Assembly (NCBI RefSeq): GCF_032098525.1
Contig: NZ_CP134890.1
Span: forward strand, 1,922,001-1,986,000
From: Flavobacterium sp. PMTSA4
Lineage (GTDB): Bacteria > Bacteroidota > Bacteroidia > Flavobacteriales > Flavobacteriaceae
DNA: 64,000 bases
Direction: 5' to 3'
The translations under genes were made by a program, and so were the position numbers. Below, piece after piece: positions 1 through 8,864 of this stretch (within the stretch, counting starts at the first letter, position 1; each line of letters starts with the position of its first letter). Under the pieces are notes generated by a model. It had not been told where the DNA came from. It saw only the letters and a program-made list of their open reading frames with translations, and searched no databases.

Positions 1-1
1 G

Positions 2-1270
2 CTGGTAATTTTAAATGATAATGCCATTGGAATTGATCCAAGTGTTGGTGCTTTGAAAAACTATTTAACTTCAGTTAAAGAAGGTAAAAATCCGAAACAG
101 AATAATATGATTAAATCTTTGAATTTTGATTATTCTGGTCCAATCGACGGTCATGATTTTGATGCTTTGATTTCTGAATTGGAACGATTGAAAAAAGTAA
201 AAGGCCCAAAATTTTTGCACATTATTACTACCAAAGGGAAAGGTTTACAACAAGCCGAAAAAGATCAAGTAAAATACCATGCTCCAGGAAAATTTGATGC
301 CATAACAGGTGAAATTATTCCAAAATCGGAAGAAAATCTACCAATGAAATTTCAAGATGTTTTTGGGTTAACCTTAGTTGAGTTAGCCAAAAAAAATAAA
401 AACATCGTCGGAATTACACCCGCAATGCCAAGCGGAAGTTCGATGAAGTTTATGATGGATGCTTTTCCAGATAGAGCTTTTGATGTTGGCATTGCCGAAC
501 AACATGCGGTAACATTAGCCGCAGGAATGGCAACTCAAGGTATGATTGTTTTTTGTAACATCTATTCCACTTTTTTACAACGTGCTTATGACCAAGTAAT
601 TCATGATGTAGCATTACAAAATCTTCCTGTTATTTTCTGTTTAGACAGAGCTGGAATTGTTGGTGAAGATGGTGCAACTCATCATGGTGTTTTTGATTTG
701 GCTTATTTGAGATGCATTCCTAACATGATTATTTATGCACCAAAAGACGAATTAGATTTACAAAATATACTTTACACAGCTTCATTAGGATTAAATCATC
801 CAATAGCAATTCGTTATCCTCGTGGTAGAGGAAAAATTCCAAACTTTAAAATTTCAAAATCAAAATTTCAAAAAATAGAAATAGGTAAAGCACATTTATT
901 GAAAAAAGGAACTAAAGTTGCTGTTTTGTCTAATGGTTTTATTGGAACTAATGCATCACAAGCTATTGAAAATCTTTCAAATAAAAATGATTTTGCCCAT
1001 TATGATTTTAGTTTTGTAAAACCATTGGACGAAATGCTTTTACATGAAATTTTTGGAAATTTCCATCATATTATTACAATAGAAGATGGTGTTGTAAAAG
1101 GCGGATTTGGTTCTGCCATTTGTGAGTTTGCAATAGCTAATAATTATACAAATTCTATCAAAAATCTGGGTATTTCCGATGCTTTTATTGAACACGGAAC
1201 TATAGAAGAATTGCAAAAAATATGTAAAATTGACGTTAAAAGTTTAGAATTACTTTTTTCTAAATATTGA
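2..1270 (+). CDS. dxs: 1-deoxy-D-xylulose-5-phosphate synthase, 3' part
   Basis: This is the C-terminal 422 residues of DXS, which condenses pyruvate and glyceraldehyde 3-phosphate to DXP, the first step of the MEP isoprenoid pathway; it is a cytosolic thiamine diphosphate enzyme. The frame is open from base 2 with no start codon, so the gene begins upstream; the family is about 590-640 residues long. Visible signatures are LVILNDNAIGIDPSVGA at the very start, the GIAEQHAVTLAAGMA segment with the catalytic Glu of the pyrimidine-binding domain, the DRAGIVGEDGATHHGVFD segment, and the C-terminal transketolase domain ending near the stop. A TTG at 53 could be mistaken for a start, but homologous sequence continues upstream of it. 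The next gene follows 37 nt downstream on the same strand. Identification is secure. Confidence 0.96.
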   Translation: MVILNDNAIGIDPSVGALKNYLTSVKEGKNPKQNNMIKSLNFDYSGPIDGHDFDALISELERLKKVKGPKFLHIITTKGKGLQQAEKDQVKYHAPGKFDAITGEIIPKSEENLPMKFQDVFGLTLVELAKKNKNIVGITPAMPSGSSMKFMMDAFPDRAFDVGIAEQHAVTLAAGMATQGMIVFCNIYSTFLQRAYDQVIHDVALQNLPVIFCLDRAGIVGEDGATHHGVFDLAYLRCIPNMIIYAPKDELDLQNILYTASLGLNHPIAIRYPRGRGKIPNFKISKSKFQKIEIGKAHLLKKGTKVAVLSNGFIGTNASQAIENLSNKNDFAHYDFSFVKPLDEMLLHEIFGNFHHIITIEDGVVKGGFGSAICEFAIANNYTNSIKNLGISDAFIEHGTIEELQKICKIDVKSLELLFSKY

Positions 1271-1307
1271 AAAACCGATTTTTGCCAAAAATTTAAGTAT
1301 TAGCGCA

Positions 1308-2255
1308 ATGAAATTTTTTAAGTCAAGTTTATTTCTCCTAATTTTAATCATTTCATCTACAACTTTTTCTCAAGAACAAACTATTCCAAAAAAAGATTCC
1401 ATCTCGTTTTGGAAACAAAAAAATACCGTTGGTTTAGACATTTCACAAATTGCTTTTGTAAATTGGAATGCTGGAGGTGTGAGTTCAATTTCGGGTTTAT
1501 TAAAAGGCGATTTTATTAGAAAATACAATAAGAATAATCTAAAATGGGTAAACGAATTAATCATTAGATACGGAGTTAATAAACAAGATGGAATTGAACT
1601 CAGAAAAACTGATGATGCTATAAAATTCAACTCAACTTTGGGATACAGAAAAGATACTTTGACTCATTGGTATACAACTGCTAAATTTAATTTTAGTACT
1701 CAATTTACAAATGGTTATGCATATCCAAACACTACAAATGCAATTTCAAAACCTTTTGCTCCGGCATATTTTTTCTTAGGTACTGGTTCTGAATACAACA
1801 ATAAAGCTGAAAAATTCTCTGTATATATTTCGCCTTTGACTATGAAAACCACTTTAGTTTTAGACCAAAAATTAGCCAATCAAGGAGCGTTTGGAGTTAA
1901 AAAAGCAACTTATGATGTTGACGGAAATTTGCTGACTGAAGGTGAATTATACCGAATGGAACTTGGTTTTTTGGTAACTAGTCAATACAAAAAAGAAGTT
2001 TTCAAAAACATCATTTGGGAAAATAGAGTTAGTCTTTATTCTGATTACATCAATAAATTTGGAAATATTGATGTTGATTGGCAATTCAAATTTGATTTAG
2101 TGGTAAACGAATATGTAAAAGCCAATATTGGAGCTCATATTATTTATGACGATGATATTAAAGCAACAGAAGAACTGAATGGCGAACAAATTACTATTGG
2201 TCCAAAAATTCAATTAAAACAAATGCTTGGCGTTGGTTTAGTTTACGATTTTTAA
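1308..2255 (+). CDS. DUF3078 family outer-membrane/periplasmic protein
   Basis: This 315-residue protein has a clear signal peptide (residues 1 to about 21, hydrophobic stretch then TFSQ|EQ). The body alternates aromatic and polar residues, has many short beta-strand-like segments and ends with GLVYDF, a terminal Phe typical of outer-membrane beta-barrels. The sequence (QIAFVNWNAGGVSSISG, then repeated strands) matches what I know of DUF3078, a Bacteroidota family of unknown function. It follows dxs by 37 nt, so it is probably co-transcribed. Its 3' end overlaps the convergent dgt gene by 4 nt. No enzymatic motif is visible. The family call is from recall of sequence character and was not searched. 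Confidence 0.75.
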   Translation: MKFFKSSLFLLILIISSTTFSQEQTIPKKDSISFWKQKNTVGLDISQIAFVNWNAGGVSSISGLLKGDFIRKYNKNNLKWVNELIIRYGVNKQDGIELRKTDDAIKFNSTLGYRKDTLTHWYTTAKFNFSTQFTNGYAYPNTTNAISKPFAPAYFFLGTGSEYNNKAEKFSVYISPLTMKTTLVLDQKLANQGAFGVKKATYDVDGNLLTEGELYRMELGFLVTSQYKKEVFKNIIWENRVSLYSDYINKFGNIDVDWQFKFDLVVNEYVKANIGAHIIYDDDIKATEELNGEQITIGPKIQLKQMLGVGLVYDF

Positions 2256-3586
2256 GCCGTAACTATTTTATTCAATTCCAAGGCTTTCCCATCTGTTAAC
2301 AACGAAATATAATGACAAATGTGAAGCAATCGCTCATAAAGATTATCTTTCTCGAGATGATGTTTTTCTGGAAGAATTTTTAATAATAATTTGTCGTAGT
2401 TCGTAGATTTTCCTTCGTGATTATTATTGTAAGCAGTAATGAATTTATCCAATAAATTATTTATGATTTGGTAGCCCGAAAGCTCTTTTTCAATCACTTC
2501 TCTACTTTGATAAATGTTTTTTACGCTCAATTTAATAATATCATCCATTTGTGCCTTGTATTTGCTTTTATCCGTCAATGCAAAGTGAAATTTACCTTGC
2601 ATAATTGCTTCCTCATTTTCTAGAAAAACACGAACGGCATCGTTAATTAAGTTTCCAATTGCCAAAGCACGCAAATAACTAATTCGATCTTCTTTGGTTG
2701 TTAAGGTTTGGTATTTCTTTGTATCAATGGTGTCTTTTACTAATTTTATTAAATATTCCAAAGCATAATCTTCGGAAACTAAACCAAGGTTAATTCCATC
2801 TTCAAAATCGATAATAGTGTAACAAATATCATCGGCAGCTTCTACTAAAAAAGCCAACGGATGACGTTCAAAACCAATATCGTTTCCTGTTTTATTTCGA
2901 ATTAAACCTAATTCTTCAGCAACTTCTTTGAAAAAAACGGCATCACTTTGAAAGAAACCATATTTTTTATCTGAAATATTTTTAGTTGGTTTTTTTGGCA
3001 AACTTTCTTTCGGATATTTCATAAAAGCACCCAGAACTGCATAAGTTAAACGCAAACTTCCGTCAATTCCTGGTCGTGAACTTGTCAAAACTGAAAAACC
3101 GTTTGCATTTCCTTCAAAATCAATCAAATCTTGCCACTGTTTATCGGTTAACTGACTTTTAAACTGTTGTCCTTTTCCAATGGAAAAATATTCGCCAATG
3201 GCTTTTTCTCCCGAATGTCCAAAAGGCGGATTTCCTATGTCATGTGCTAAACATGCCGCGGCAACAATTGCACCAAAATCATTCGCTTGAAAACCGTGAA
3301 CATCGTGTAAATGTGGATATTTCTCAATGATTTTTTTACCAACTAATCGTCCTATTGAACGACCAACAACTGAAACTTCTAAACTATGCGTTAAACGTGT
3401 GTGCACAAAATCGGTTTTTGATAACGGAATGACTTGTGTTTTATCTTGTAAACTTCTAAATGGTGACGAAAAAATAATTCGGTCGTAATCTACTTCAAAA
3501 CCTAAACGTGTGTCGTCTTGCTCTATTCGTAAACGTTTTCCTTTGTCGCCTTGACGTTTTAAAGATAAAAGTTGTTCCCAGTTCAT
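2252..3586 (-). CDS. dgt: Deoxyguanosinetriphosphate triphosphohydrolase (dGTPase)
   Basis: This HD-domain enzyme hydrolyses dGTP (and often other dNTPs) to the nucleoside and triphosphate, shaping dNTP pools in the cytosol. The metal-binding HD signature is visible as RLTHSLEVSVVGRSIG (first His) and AACLAHDIGNPPFGHSGE (His-Asp pair). Further on, FLVEAADDICYTIIDFEDG carries the conserved late Asp. At 444 residues it is the usual length for the Bacteroidota dGTPase. Two Met codons lie in tandem at the start; I use the second (MNWEQLL), which fits family N-termini, though 3589 is equally possible. It is convergent with the DUF3078 gene (4-nt overlap). The ribonucleotide reductase genes lie nearby on the same strand, so nucleotide metabolism is loosely clustered here. 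Confidence 0.93.
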   Translation of the reverse strand: MNWEQLLSLKRQGDKGKRLRIEQDDTRLGFEVDYDRIIFSSPFRSLQDKTQVIPLSKTDFVHTRLTHSLEVSVVGRSIGRLVGKKIIEKYPHLHDVHGFQANDFGAIVAAACLAHDIGNPPFGHSGEKAIGEYFSIGKGQQFKSQLTDKQWQDLIDFEGNANGFSVLTSSRPGIDGSLRLTYAVLGAFMKYPKESLPKKPTKNISDKKYGFFQSDAVFFKEVAEELGLIRNKTGNDIGFERHPLAFLVEAADDICYTIIDFEDGINLGLVSEDYALEYLIKLVKDTIDTKKYQTLTTKEDRISYLRALAIGNLINDAVRVFLENEEAIMQGKFHFALTDKSKYKAQMDDIIKLSVKNIYQSREVIEKELSGYQIINNLLDKFITAYNNNHEGKSTNYDKLLLKILPEKHHLEKDNLYERLLHICHYISLLTDGKALELNKIVTA

Positions 3587-3589
3587 CAT

Positions 3590-3632
3590 AAATATTAGAT
3601 TTCAGATATTAGATGTTAAATGTTAAAGTAGT
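3590..3632. repeat. Short degenerate AT-rich direct repeats
   Basis: The gap between dgt and the acetyltransferase gene consists of near-repeats of the word TTAGAT/TTAAAT (ATTAGATTTCAG, ATATTAGATG, TTAAATGTTAAAG). Similar low-complexity repeats lie just upstream of recJ (26172-26215). They look like slippage products and no function can be read from them. Confidence 0.35.
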
Positions 3633-4085
3633 TTATTTTAACGATTTCTTCATGCAAACGCTATTTTCTACTCCAATGTATTGACCATAATTTTCAATTA
3701 TTTCATAACCCGATTTTTGATATAGATGAATAGCGTCTTTTTGCAAATGTCCTGTTTCAAGAATTGCTATTGTATAACCTTCTTCTATTGCCCAATTTTC
3801 CAATTCATTTAGAATTTTAAAACCAATTCCTTTTCCTCTAGCTTCTGGCAAAGTGAACATTCTTTTTATTTCAACGGTATTTGCATCATATTCTTTATAA
3901 GCGCCAATGCCTACGGGAATAGTATTTTCATAACAAACCAAAGCATTTTTTAATAAACTAGACTTATTAAATTGTGCATAAAAAGCATGGTCTTCACCGT
4001 CAAGAATAGCTAAATAAGCATCTAATTGTGCAACTAATGCATTAAAATCAGAATTATCAGAAGTGGTTCTTTTTAGCGAAAACAT
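3633..4085 (-). CDS. GNAT family N-acetyltransferase
   Basis: This 150-residue single-domain acetyltransferase transfers acetyl from acetyl-CoA to an unknown amine. The acetyl-CoA-binding motif A is seen as EIKRMFTLPEARGKGIGFKIL (residues near 75-95, R-G-K-G-I-G matching the Q/RxxGxG/A pyrophosphate loop). It is followed by the motif B region AIHLYQKSGYEIIENYGQYIG. The length is normal for the family. It lies 2 nt downstream of the small gene at 4088-4312 and is almost certainly co-transcribed with it. The substrate cannot be inferred from sequence; the resemblance to small PhnO/YjaB-like acetyltransferases is general. Confidence 0.85.
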   Translation of the reverse strand: MFSLKRTTSDNSDFNALVAQLDAYLAILDGEDHAFYAQFNKSSLLKNALVCYENTIPVGIGAYKEYDANTVEIKRMFTLPEARGKGIGFKILNELENWAIEEGYTIAILETGHLQKDAIHLYQKSGYEIIENYGQYIGVENSVCMKKSLK

Positions 4086-4087
4086 TT

Positions 4088-4312
4088 TTATTCCTTATCG
4101 TTTGACAAAAAGAAGTTTTTGGATTTCTTAGGATATAAATTATAGCTTTTATCACTTGGGTTTTCAATCACCGATTTGATGTTTACTTCATCGCCAAGCT
4201 TAAAGTTTTTTATGGTATATTGATAATCCAACAAATATTCACCGCAAAAATAATTGCCGTGTTCGTCTTTTTCAATAATTCCAGTATAAACTCCTTTTTT
4301 TTCTTTTGCCAT
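4088..4312 (-). CDS. Small hypothetical protein (74 aa)
   Basis: This is a short, charged, soluble protein with no signal peptide or membrane segment. The sequence runs KKGVYTGIIEKDEHGNYFCGEYLLDYQYTIKNF and then a basic tail rich in Lys/Asn/Ser. I do not recognise a named family. It is read as a real gene because it fills the space between the nrdA terminator and the acetyltransferase gene, starts with ATG, and ends 2 nt before the next start codon in an operon-like arrangement. Codon use is like its neighbours. Confidence 0.6.
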   Translation of the reverse strand: MAKEKKGVYTGIIEKDEHGNYFCGEYLLDYQYTIKNFKLGDEVNIKSVIENPSDKSYNLYPKKSKNFFLSNDKE

Positions 4313-4343
4313 TTTTTTCTATTTATGCCAAAGGTAATTAAAT

Positions 4344-4375
4344 GAAAACAGCCATCCTTAATGATAGCTGTTTTC
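4344..4375 (-). terminator. Rho-independent terminator of nrdA
   Basis: The inverted repeat GAAAACAGCCAT...GATAGCTGTTTTC forms a stem of about 12 bp with a short loop. On the minus strand it is followed by a T-containing stretch. It sits 28 nt past the nrdA stop and just before the next minus-strand gene. Confidence 0.75.
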
Positions 4376-4403
4376 TTTATTACTTATTTTTATTCATTTC
4401 TAA

Positions 4404-6836
4404 TTATGAGCCACACATTTCACAATCATCGCCACCGGTTCCGGCTGCATTTCTTGCTCTTTCTATCATTGCAGCAAAATCTTCAGCAGTCATTTCTCCA
4501 TTTTCAACCGGTGCAACAACTTCTACAGCAACTGCTTCAGGTTTTTCTGCGATTGGTTCTGCTTTTTTATCATTGTTTAATGTAAATTTAATAGCATCAA
4601 CCGCTGCTTTCGTTCTCAAGTAATACATACCTGTTTTTAAGCCCGATTTCCAAGCATAGAAATGCATTGATGTTAATTTTGCATAGTTAGCATCTTGCAT
4701 AAACAAGTTTAACGATTGCGATTGGTCAATAAAATATCCTCTATGACGCGACATATCAATAATATCTTTCATTGACATTTCCCAAACTGTTTTGTACAAT
4801 TCTTTCAAATCATCAGGAATTTGGTCGATATTTTGAACCGAACCATTATGACGCATGATTTCTTGCTTCAACGTTTCGTTCCACAAACCTCTTTCCACTA
4901 AATCGTATAACAAATGTTTGTTTACCACAATAAATTCCCCTGATAATACACGACGAGTATAAATATTTGAAGTATATGGTTCAAACGCTTCATTATTTCC
5001 AAGAATTTGAGATGTTGAAGCAGTTGGCATTGGCGCTAATAATAACGAGTTTCTAACACCATTTTTCATTACTTCTTTACGTAAACTTGCCCAATCCCAA
5101 CGACCGGATAAATCTTCGTCTTTTAATCCCCAAAGATTGTATTGGAATTCACCTTGTGAAATTGGTGAACCTTCAAAGGTAGAATATGGTCCTTCTTCTT
5201 TTGCCAATTCCATCGAAGCTGTTACCGCTGCAAAATAAATTGTTTCAAAAATTTCTTGATTCAATTGTTTTGCTTCATCGCTTGTAAATGGCATTCTCAT
5301 CATGATAAAAGCATCTGCCAAACCTTGAACGCCTAATCCAACTGGACGATGACGTAAATTTGAATTCTCAGCTTCTTTTACTGGATAGTAATTTCTATCG
5401 ATAACTTTATTCAAGTTACGCGTTACTCGTTTAGTAACATTATATAGCAATTCGTGGTCAAATTTTCCATCTTCTACAAACATTGGTAACGAAATCGAAG
5501 CCAAATTACATACTGCAATTTCATCTTCAGAAGTATATTCCATGATTTCGGTACACAAATTTGAAGAACGAATGGTTCCTAAATTCTTTTGGTTCGATTT
5601 TCTATTTGCTGCATCTTTATACAACATGTATGGCGTTCCTGTTTCGATTTGCGATTCAAGAATTTTTTCCCAAAGTTCACGAGCACGAATAGTTTTTCTT
5701 CCTTTTCCTTGCGCCTCATATGAAGTATAAAGTGCTTCAAATTCATCACCATAAACATCATACAATCCTGGACATTCGTTAGGACACATCAACGTCCAAG
5801 TAGTATCTTCTTCAACACGTTTCATGAACAAATCGGATGTCCACATGGCATAAAATAAATCACGCGCACGCATTTCTTCTTTTCCGGTATTCTTTTTTAA
5901 GTCTAAGAAATCAAAAATATCTGCATGCCAAGTTTCAATATAAACCGCAAAACTTCCTTTACGTTTTCCACCACCTTGATCAACATAACGAGCAGTATCA
6001 TTGAAAACTCTCAACATTGGAACAATTCCGTTAGAAGTTCCATTTGTTCCACGAATGTATGAACCTGTTGCACGAACATTGTGAATTGATAATCCAATTC
6101 CTCCAGCTGATTGCGAAATTTTTGCTGTTGATTTTAACGTGTCATAAATTCCATCAATACTATCATCTTTCATTGACAATAAGAAACAAGATGACATTTG
6201 TGGTTTTGGTGTTCCTGCGTTGAATAATGTTGGCGTTGCGTGTGTAAAGAATTTTTTAGACATCAAGTCATAGGTTTCTAAAACAGCATCTAAATCATTC
6301 AAGTGAATTCCAACCGAAACACGCATCAACATATGTTGTGGACGTTCAACAATTTTTCCATTGATTTTTAACAAATACGAACGCTCTAAGGTTTTAAACC
6401 CGAAATAATCATAATTAAAATCTCTGGTATATATAATATGTGAATCTAAAAATTCTGCATTTTCTTGAATTACTTTGTGGACTTCTTCCGAAAGCAAAGG
6501 CGCTTTCAAATTCGTTCTTGGGTTAACATAATGAAACATTTCATCCATCGTTTCAGAGAATGATTTGTTGGTGTTTTTATGCAAATTAGAAATAGCTATT
6601 CGAGCCGCAAGTTGTGCATAATCTGGGTGAGAAACTGTCATAGAAGCAGCTGTTTCAGCCGCAAGATTATCCAATTCAGAAGTAGTTACACCATCATACA
6701 ATCCTTCGATTACTTTCATGGCTACTTTTACTGCATCAACCATTTCATTTAAACCATAGCACAGTTTTTTAATTCTGTCTGTGATTTTGTCGAACATTAC
6801 GGGTTCTTTGTGTCCATCTCTTTTTATTACGTACAT
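4404..6836 (-). CDS. nrdA: Ribonucleoside-diphosphate reductase, alpha (large) subunit
   Basis: This is the class I ribonucleotide reductase catalytic subunit (810 residues), which reduces NDPs to dNDPs. An N-terminal ATP-cone (residues 1 to about 95, MYVIKRDGHKEPV onward) suggests allosteric activity control by ATP/dATP. Catalytic-barrel motifs include THATPTLFNAGTPKPQMSSCFLLS (first active-site Cys), NLCTEIMEYTSEDEIAVCNLASISL (the N-C-E triad and second Cys) and LLAPMPTASTSQILGNNEAFEP. The tail ends in CEMCGS, the Cys pair that relays electrons from thioredoxin or glutaredoxin. Before it lies a low-complexity Ala/Glu/Val linker that probably acts as the flexible arm. The beta subunit gene lies 119 nt upstream on the same strand. 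Confidence 0.97.
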   Translation of the reverse strand: MYVIKRDGHKEPVMFDKITDRIKKLCYGLNEMVDAVKVAMKVIEGLYDGVTTSELDNLAAETAASMTVSHPDYAQLAARIAISNLHKNTNKSFSETMDEMFHYVNPRTNLKAPLLSEEVHKVIQENAEFLDSHIIYTRDFNYDYFGFKTLERSYLLKINGKIVERPQHMLMRVSVGIHLNDLDAVLETYDLMSKKFFTHATPTLFNAGTPKPQMSSCFLLSMKDDSIDGIYDTLKSTAKISQSAGGIGLSIHNVRATGSYIRGTNGTSNGIVPMLRVFNDTARYVDQGGGKRKGSFAVYIETWHADIFDFLDLKKNTGKEEMRARDLFYAMWTSDLFMKRVEEDTTWTLMCPNECPGLYDVYGDEFEALYTSYEAQGKGRKTIRARELWEKILESQIETGTPYMLYKDAANRKSNQKNLGTIRSSNLCTEIMEYTSEDEIAVCNLASISLPMFVEDGKFDHELLYNVTKRVTRNLNKVIDRNYYPVKEAENSNLRHRPVGLGVQGLADAFIMMRMPFTSDEAKQLNQEIFETIYFAAVTASMELAKEEGPYSTFEGSPISQGEFQYNLWGLKDEDLSGRWDWASLRKEVMKNGVRNSLLLAPMPTASTSQILGNNEAFEPYTSNIYTRRVLSGEFIVVNKHLLYDLVERGLWNETLKQEIMRHNGSVQNIDQIPDDLKELYKTVWEMSMKDIIDMSRHRGYFIDQSQSLNLFMQDANYAKLTSMHFYAWKSGLKTGMYYLRTKAAVDAIKFTLNNDKKAEPIAEKPEAVAVEVVAPVENGEMTAEDFAAMIERARNAAGTGGDDCEMCGS

Positions 6837-6955
6837 AATTTTGGTTTTTTGAAAATAGAAAATCCCTTCTCTATTTTCGAGTTAGTGTTTTGTTTTTGTT
6901 AATCCCTTAACTTTATGAAGCTTTCGCCTCATAAAAAATCTAAAAATTGAAATAA

Positions 6956-7933
6956 TTAAAAATCGGCGTCGAAACTAATTTTTTGGTCATCCGTATCTTT
7001 TGACATAACGCCAGCTTTTTGATATTCAGCAACACGTTTTTCAAAGAAATTTGTTTTCCCTTGCAGCGAAATCATATCCATGAAATCAAAAGGATTGGAT
7101 GCATTGTATTCTCTGTTGCAACCCAACTCAACAAGTAATCTGTCTGCAACAAATTCTAAATATTGTGTCATCAAGGCAGCGTTCATACCAATCAAACTCA
7201 CAGGAAGCGACTCAGTAATAAACTCTCTTTCGATGTTTAAAGCGTCAACAATAATTTCTCTGATTCTTTCTTTTGACACTTTATTTACCAAATGATGGTT
7301 GTGTAAATGAACCGCAAAATCACAGTGAACGCCTTCATCACGAGAAATTAATTCGTTAGAAAAAGTTAATCCTGGCATTAAACCACGTTTTTTCAACCAG
7401 AAAATAGAACAAAATGCTCCTGAAAAAAAGATTCCTTCCACCGCTGCAAAAGCAATTAATCTTTCAGCAAAAGAATCTGAACCTATCCAACGTAAAGCCC
7501 AATCCGCTTTCTTTTTAATAGCTGGAAAAACTTCTAAAGCATTGAAAAGTTCAGCTTTTTCAGCTTCGTCTTTTACGTAAGTATCAATCAATAACGAATA
7601 GGTTTCGCTATGAATGTTTTCCATCATGATTTGAAAACCATAGAAGAATTTTGCTTCTGGATATTGAACTTCATTTACAAAATTCTCTGCTAAATTTTCA
7701 TTTACAATTCCGTCTGAAGCTGCAAAAAATGCCAAAATATGCTTAATGAAAAACTTTTCGTCAGCACTTAGTTTGTTGTTCCAATCTGATAAATCTTGAT
7801 GTAAATCAATTTCTTCAGCAGTCCAAAAACTTGCTTCCATTTTTTTGTACCAATCCCAAATATCGTGGTGTTTTATTGGAAATATTACGAAACGATTTTT
7901 GTTTTCTTGTAAAATTGGCTCAACTGACGTCAT
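6956..7933 (-). CDS. nrdB: Ribonucleoside-diphosphate reductase, beta (small) subunit
   Basis: This 325-residue ferritin-like subunit houses the metal cofactor and tyrosyl radical needed by NrdA. Metal-ligand regions are visible: WTAEEIDLHQD (first acidic ligand), MMENIHSETYSLLID (Glu, His and the candidate radical Tyr) and ISRDEGVHCDFAVHLH (Glu and His). The C-terminus ends with ISFDADF, a short acidic-aromatic tail of the kind that docks into NrdA. It is the first gene of a likely nrdB-nrdA operon, with a candidate promoter at 7978-8008. This order (B before A) is common in Bacteroidota. Confidence 0.96.
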   Translation of the reverse strand: MTSVEPILQENKNRFVIFPIKHHDIWDWYKKMEASFWTAEEIDLHQDLSDWNNKLSADEKFFIKHILAFFAASDGIVNENLAENFVNEVQYPEAKFFYGFQIMMENIHSETYSLLIDTYVKDEAEKAELFNALEVFPAIKKKADWALRWIGSDSFAERLIAFAAVEGIFFSGAFCSIFWLKKRGLMPGLTFSNELISRDEGVHCDFAVHLHNHHLVNKVSKERIREIIVDALNIEREFITESLPVSLIGMNAALMTQYLEFVADRLLVELGCNREYNASNPFDFMDMISLQGKTNFFEKRVAEYQKAGVMSKDTDDQKISFDADF

Positions 7934-7977
7934 CTTTTCTAATTTTATTTGGGTGATTTTTTAAATTCTGTGTGTTA

Positions 7978-8008
7978 CAAAGATTGTTATTTGAAACGTA
8001 AAATGAAA
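7978..8008 (-). promoter_or_regulatory. Candidate promoter of nrdB-nrdA
   Basis: On the minus strand TTTC (8008-8005), 19 nt, then AATCTTTG (7985-7978) fit the Bacteroidota TTTG-N19-TAnnTTTG consensus with one mismatch in each element. Transcription would begin about 38 nt before the nrdB start. The rest of 7934-8209 is AT-rich with no further recognisable structure. I saw no convincing NrdR box pair. Confidence 0.45.
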
Positions 8009-8209
8009 GTCAAACTTATTCACAAATCGACTTAGTTTTTAACAAATCACCTGTTTTTTGGTTAAAAATTACAAAATCATAATTTATTGATATTCAATAT
8101 TTTACAAAATAAAAAACTCCCTTAAACCGCTAAAACAAAGGTAAATAAGAAAATCCTTTCGATGAAATTTTAACACTTTTTGTGATTCAAAAACTGATTT
8201 TTGAAAACA

Positions 8210-8247
8210 TAAAAAAAGTGCAAAATCCAAAATTGAACTTTGCACTT
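8210..8247 (-). terminator. Terminator of the lysine-rich protein gene
   Basis: AAGTGCAAA (8216-8224) pairs with TTTGCACTT (8239-8247). On the minus strand the hairpin is followed by a run of seven T, directly after the stop of the gene at 8267-8794. Confidence 0.8.
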
Positions 8248-8266
8248 AAAATTAATTTGAAAATAA

Positions 8267-8794
8267 TTAATCGTTTGGTAAATACGTTTTATTTCCGTTT
8301 TTATTTATGTAATATTTTCCACCTTTTGGACCTGTGTAAACTTTCTTACCTTTATAAGTTCCAGTTACTTTATCCTTTACTTTTTTCTCGGTAGCTTTTG
8401 ACAAAACAGTTTCTTTTAAATCCTCTTTTTCTTCAGCTTCCGATTTTTTAACCTTAGTTTTAGCTTCAACTTTGTTAGCTGCAGCTTTAGCTTTTCCTTC
8501 TGCAGAGTTTACTTGTCCAGTCGCTGAAGCATTATTAGACTTGACTTCTTTTCTAGCTTTAGAAACTTTTTTATCGGTTTCTTTTTTTGCTTTGGAAATT
8601 TCTTCTTTTGCTTCTTTTACTTTTTTGTCTTGATCTTTTTGAGCTTTAGTGACCTTTTTTTCCTGATCTTCTTTCGCTTTTTCAATCTTTTTTTCAGTTT
8701 TAGCTTTTTCTTTTGCAACTTTTTCTTTTGCAGTTTGAGCAAAAACGGCATTTGAAAACACAAATACCACACACATTAAAATTAGTTTTTTCAT
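8267..8794 (-). CDS. Secreted Lys/Glu-rich coiled-coil protein with PBCV basic adaptor-like C-terminus
   Basis: This 175-residue protein has a signal peptide (MKKLILMCVVFVFSNAVFAQ). It is followed by about 110 residues of Lys/Glu/Ala repeats (KEKAKTEKKIEKAKEDQEKK and similar) that would form a long, highly charged helix or coiled coil. The last 25 residues, VYTGPKGGKYYINKNGNKTYL, match the small PBCV-specific basic adaptor motif I know from viral and bacterial proteins, where it is thought to be an interaction module. Its location would be the periplasm or cell surface. The gene is monocistronic with its own terminator. The function is unknown; nucleic-acid or envelope binding by the basic helix is speculation. 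Confidence 0.65.
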   Translation of the reverse strand: MKKLILMCVVFVFSNAVFAQTAKEKVAKEKAKTEKKIEKAKEDQEKKVTKAQKDQDKKVKEAKEEISKAKKETDKKVSKARKEVKSNNASATGQVNSAEGKAKAAANKVEAKTKVKKSEAEEKEDLKETVLSKATEKKVKDKVTGTYKGKKVYTGPKGGKYYINKNGNKTYLPND

Positions 8795-8864
8795 AATTAA
8801 AAGTTTTACTTGATTAAAAGTAATAATTTATCTTTTACAAAAACCAACCCTGAATCAAATTAAG

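Noticed and set aside
53..58. TTG at 53 as the start of dxs
   Set aside because: The homologous DXS sequence continues in frame upstream to base 2, so the gene is simply cut by the window edge.
4342..4623. Two overlapping plus-strand frames opposite the 3' end of nrdA
   Set aside because: They start within the nrdA terminator hairpin and are antisense to the low-complexity Ala/Glu linker of NrdA.
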